Shown: positions 22,887 through 24,781 of the stretch, piece by piece
How positions within the stretch are numbered: position 1 is the first letter of the stretch
Layout of the letters: each line of letters starts with the position of its first letter
Assembly (NCBI GenBank): GCA_018376905.1
Contig: JAHAAK010000033.1
Span: 1-24,781, forward strand
Direction of reading: 5' to 3'
Length of the DNA: 24,781 nt
Source: Collinsella sp.
Lineage (GTDB): Bacteria > Actinomycetota > Coriobacteriia > Coriobacteriales > Coriobacteriaceae
The notes under the pieces: generated by a model
The model's input: only the letters and a program-made list of their open reading frames with translations
The model's database searches: none
What the model was told of the DNA's origin: nothing
Program-made: the position numbers and the translations under genes

Positions 22887-23993
22887 ATGAGCATCACGGA
22901 TGTCATTAAATATGAGGGCAATAACCAAACTTTTATCTGGAAACACCCCTCAGAAGACTTCAATACGGGCTCGCAACTCATTGTTCACGAGACCCAAGAA
23001 GCAATTTTCTTCCTTAATGGCCAGGCCCTGGATTCGTTTGGACCAGGCAGGCATGAACTTGAAACTCAAAATCTACCGTTACTGAACGGCGTTTCGAAGA
23101 TAACGACCGGCGGTGTCAGCCCGTTTCACTCAGAGGTCTACTTTGTTAACCTCATCGAGCAGATGGGCATCCGCTGGGGAACCAATTCCAAGATTCAGTT
23201 CATGGAACCGACTTATGGGTTTCCGCTCTCGCTCGGGGCATCCGGAGAGATGGCTCTTGCTGTAAAAGAGCCCCGCAGGCTCCTTCTCAAACTTGTTGGA
23301 ACCGAAGCCTTGCTCTCCCAGGACAAGTTGATCAGTTATTTCAAAGCTTTCCTGCAAACTCGCATAAAAACTCATCTCGCTCAAGTAATTACCGAGCAAA
23401 AGCTCTCCATTTTCGAACTCGATGCACACCTGGAAGAGCTATCCGACTCGCTTAAGAACAAGCTGCTTTCCGACTTTGCCGCATACGGCCTATCATTAAC
23501 ACAAATGCTGGTCACCGCCATCGTCAAACCCGAAGGTGATCCGGTATACGAGAAGTTTAAGGATCTCCATTTCAAGCAATATGCCGACGTACGCGCGGCA
23601 CAGATAAAACAGCAGGTCAGCATTATCGAACAAGAAACCGCGGCGCAACGCACCGTAATCTCTGCAAAAGCACGCGCAGAAAAACGGCAAATCGAGGGCT
23701 ATACCTATCAACAGGAGCGTAGCTTTGATGTTGCCGAAAAGATGGCCCAGAACGAAGCGACTGGCGAATACGCAAACATGGGCATAGGTCTAGGCGTAAT
23801 GGCCGGTGTCGGCGGGACCATGGGGTCAGTCATGACCGATGCGCTCTCACAAGCGACTAGCACGTCCGCGACGCAGCCTATCCCTGCAGATACCAATTCG
23901 CAGCAAAGTGCTGCGAAGTTCTGTTCCGAATGCGGCTATCGCTTCTCTGGAACCGAGAAGTTCTGTCCCGAGTGCGGAGCACGGAGGTCATAA
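22887..23993 (+). CDS. SPFH/band 7 protein with C-terminal zinc ribbon (YdjI-like)
   Basis: The protein has 368 residues. Residues about 25-230 form an SPFH domain of the type annotated as virion-core or YdjI-like (FIWKHPSEDFNTGSQLIV, EAIFFLNGQALDSFGPGRH). A helical coiled-coil stretch follows (about 232-285, Ala/Glu/Lys-rich), then a Gly-rich hydrophobic patch (about 296-315) and a zinc ribbon with Cys346, Cys349, Cys360 and Cys363. SPFH proteins assemble into membrane-associated scaffolds. In Bacillus subtilis the YdjI relative helps recruit PspA during membrane stress. Start ATG at 22887 follows AAGGGG. Its stop overlaps the next ATG by one base (TAATG), so the next gene is coupled. Lower GC than the genes to the left. 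Confidence 0.82.
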   Translation: MSITDVIKYEGNNQTFIWKHPSEDFNTGSQLIVHETQEAIFFLNGQALDSFGPGRHELETQNLPLLNGVSKITTGGVSPFHSEVYFVNLIEQMGIRWGTNSKIQFMEPTYGFPLSLGASGEMALAVKEPRRLLLKLVGTEALLSQDKLISYFKAFLQTRIKTHLAQVITEQKLSIFELDAHLEELSDSLKNKLLSDFAAYGLSLTQMLVTAIVKPEGDPVYEKFKDLHFKQYADVRAAQIKQQVSIIEQETAAQRTVISAKARAEKRQIEGYTYQQERSFDVAEKMAQNEATGEYANMGIGLGVMAGVGGTMGSVMTDALSQATSTSATQPIPADTNSQQSAAKFCSECGYRFSGTEKFCPECGARRS

Positions 23994-24670
23994 TGAAGAA
24001 CACCCAAGCATATATTGCAGCAATCCCCGTAGCCCTCTTCATGGTTATCGAAAGCGTGACAATCCTTTTATTTGGACCCTCAACCACTTTTTGGATTGAG
24101 AGCGCATTCTCTTTGGTCATGCTCGCCCTGGTGGTTTCAGCCTTGTTATTTGGACCCCAAACGAATCTTAAGATATTTGGTGTCTCAAAGATACTTGTTA
24201 TTGGCGTATCGTTTGCAGTCCAATTGTTGCTAAACCTGCTAGGGTCCGCGTTAAAAACAGAGGCGCTTCCAGCAATTCCAATTCTCAGTTTTCTGCCAGC
24301 AAGCGTTGCGACAACCGCACTCTTCGCAACGGGCGCTTCCGAATCTCACACATCTACTATTGAAAACCAGGTTTCAAGCAAATCGCAATTTATGCAGAAC
24401 CTTGAACTTCAGCTAAGCCTGCTTTTAGATGAATCACCTTCAGAGTTGCGCGCATCAATGACCAGCCTCTTGGAAACGTCAAGCTTTACCGACCCCGCCA
24501 GTTGTGAAGCAAGCGCTCAAGTTGAAGATGAAATATCGAGCGCGCTTCGTGATCTATCGCAATCAATCGAATCAAACGATATCGAAGGTGCGGACTCGAA
24601 AATATCGCGCATGGCTTCGTTGATAAGGCAAAGAGCAGCACTGGTTAAAGCAAGCAAGGACAGCCAATGA
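23993..24670 (+). CDS. Four-helix membrane protein with cytoplasmic helical tail, unknown function
   Basis: I do not recognise this 225-residue protein. Four hydrophobic segments are visible (about 7-27, 33-53, 66-86 and 91-113), followed by a polar, Ser/Glu-rich tail (about 117-225) predicted to be helical. Its final 40 residues (DLSQSIE to the end) look amphipathic. GGAGGT lies 5 nt upstream of the ATG, which overlaps the SPFH stop by one base. Context suggests it is the membrane anchor or partner of the SPFH scaffold, comparable in role, not in sequence, to the membrane partners of YdjI. A longer in-frame start at 23930 would overlap the SPFH zinc ribbon and is rejected. Codon use is low-GC like its neighbours. 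Confidence 0.75.
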   Translation: MKNTQAYIAAIPVALFMVIESVTILLFGPSTTFWIESAFSLVMLALVVSALLFGPQTNLKIFGVSKILVIGVSFAVQLLLNLLGSALKTEALPAIPILSFLPASVATTALFATGASESHTSTIENQVSSKSQFMQNLELQLSLLLDESPSELRASMTSLLETSSFTDPASCEASAQVEDEISSALRDLSQSIESNDIEGADSKISRMASLIRQRAALVKASKDSQ

Positions 24671-24684
24671 TCGATAGGGATAAA

Positions 24685-24781
24685 TTAAGGCTCTGTTAGA
24701 CCAGGATTGACATACATGTGTCCCCACGGTGCCATATCGTTGACCCCATAGACCGCGATGATGGGGGCAGCATGAACGCCG
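24685..24781 (-). CDS. Possible C-terminal end of a gene entering from the right edge
   Basis: From the right edge the minus strand is open for 31 codons, ending in IIAVYGVNDMAPWGHMYV and NPGLTEP then TAA (24687-24685). The composition looks protein-like (Trp, Gly, Pro, Tyr), but the stretch is too short to test and no family is recognised. It would converge on the four-helix gene with 14 nt between them. Confidence 0.3.
   Translation of the reverse strand, partial: GVHAAPIIAVYGVNDMAPWGHMYVNPGLTEP

Overview
The window comes from a high-GC Gram-positive gut-type bacterium. My best guess is the Coriobacteriia, genus Collinsella or a close relative. I base this on the strongly GC-biased third codon positions, strong purine-rich ribosome binding sites, lipoprotein substrate-binding proteins with LAGC lipoboxes, and the mix of a bifunctional Rel, a RecJ-helicase fusion, a full branched-chain amino acid ABC operon, a BASS-type carrier and a BaiA-like dehydrogenase. 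No taxonomic marker such as rRNA is present, so this is inference from gene style.

Layout. Positions 1-269 are non-coding and hold an unusually dense run of short perfect inverted repeats and an intrinsic terminator. Then come tRNA-Leu(CAA) (minus), a transglutaminase-like protein (minus), a 94-nt rod-shaped inverted repeat, class II fructose-bisphosphate aldolase (minus), an MBL-fold hydrolase, a bifunctional RelA/SpoT protein and a 1095-residue RecJ fused to a RecQ-like helicase. The last three are all on the minus strand in the order recJ-rel-MBL, a condensed form of the recJ-apt-rel-dtd neighbourhood of Firmicutes. A BASS-family transporter is divergent from recJ. It converges on a translationally coupled cutC plus GalT/HIT-like pair.

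Positions 12361-12676 hold three inverted-repeat structures. They are followed by a six-gene minus-strand operon: two paralogous substrate-binding lipoproteins, two permeases and two ATPases (livK-livK-livH-livM-livG-livF), a complete branched-chain or related amino acid importer. Homoserine dehydrogenase (hom) runs divergently from it and ends in a strong terminator. An SDR with BaiA-like sequence follows, also with a terminator.

The last 3 kb differs in base composition: 50% GC in a sampled line, against 70% in a sampled line of hom. It carries a compact three-gene operon of an FHA-like protein, an SPFH/zinc-ribbon protein and a four-helix membrane protein with a helical tail, preceded by a small repeat cluster. 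This is the most accessory-looking part of the window and the best candidate for an undescribed system, plausibly a membrane-stress or membrane-platform module. A possible gene end enters from the right edge on the minus strand.
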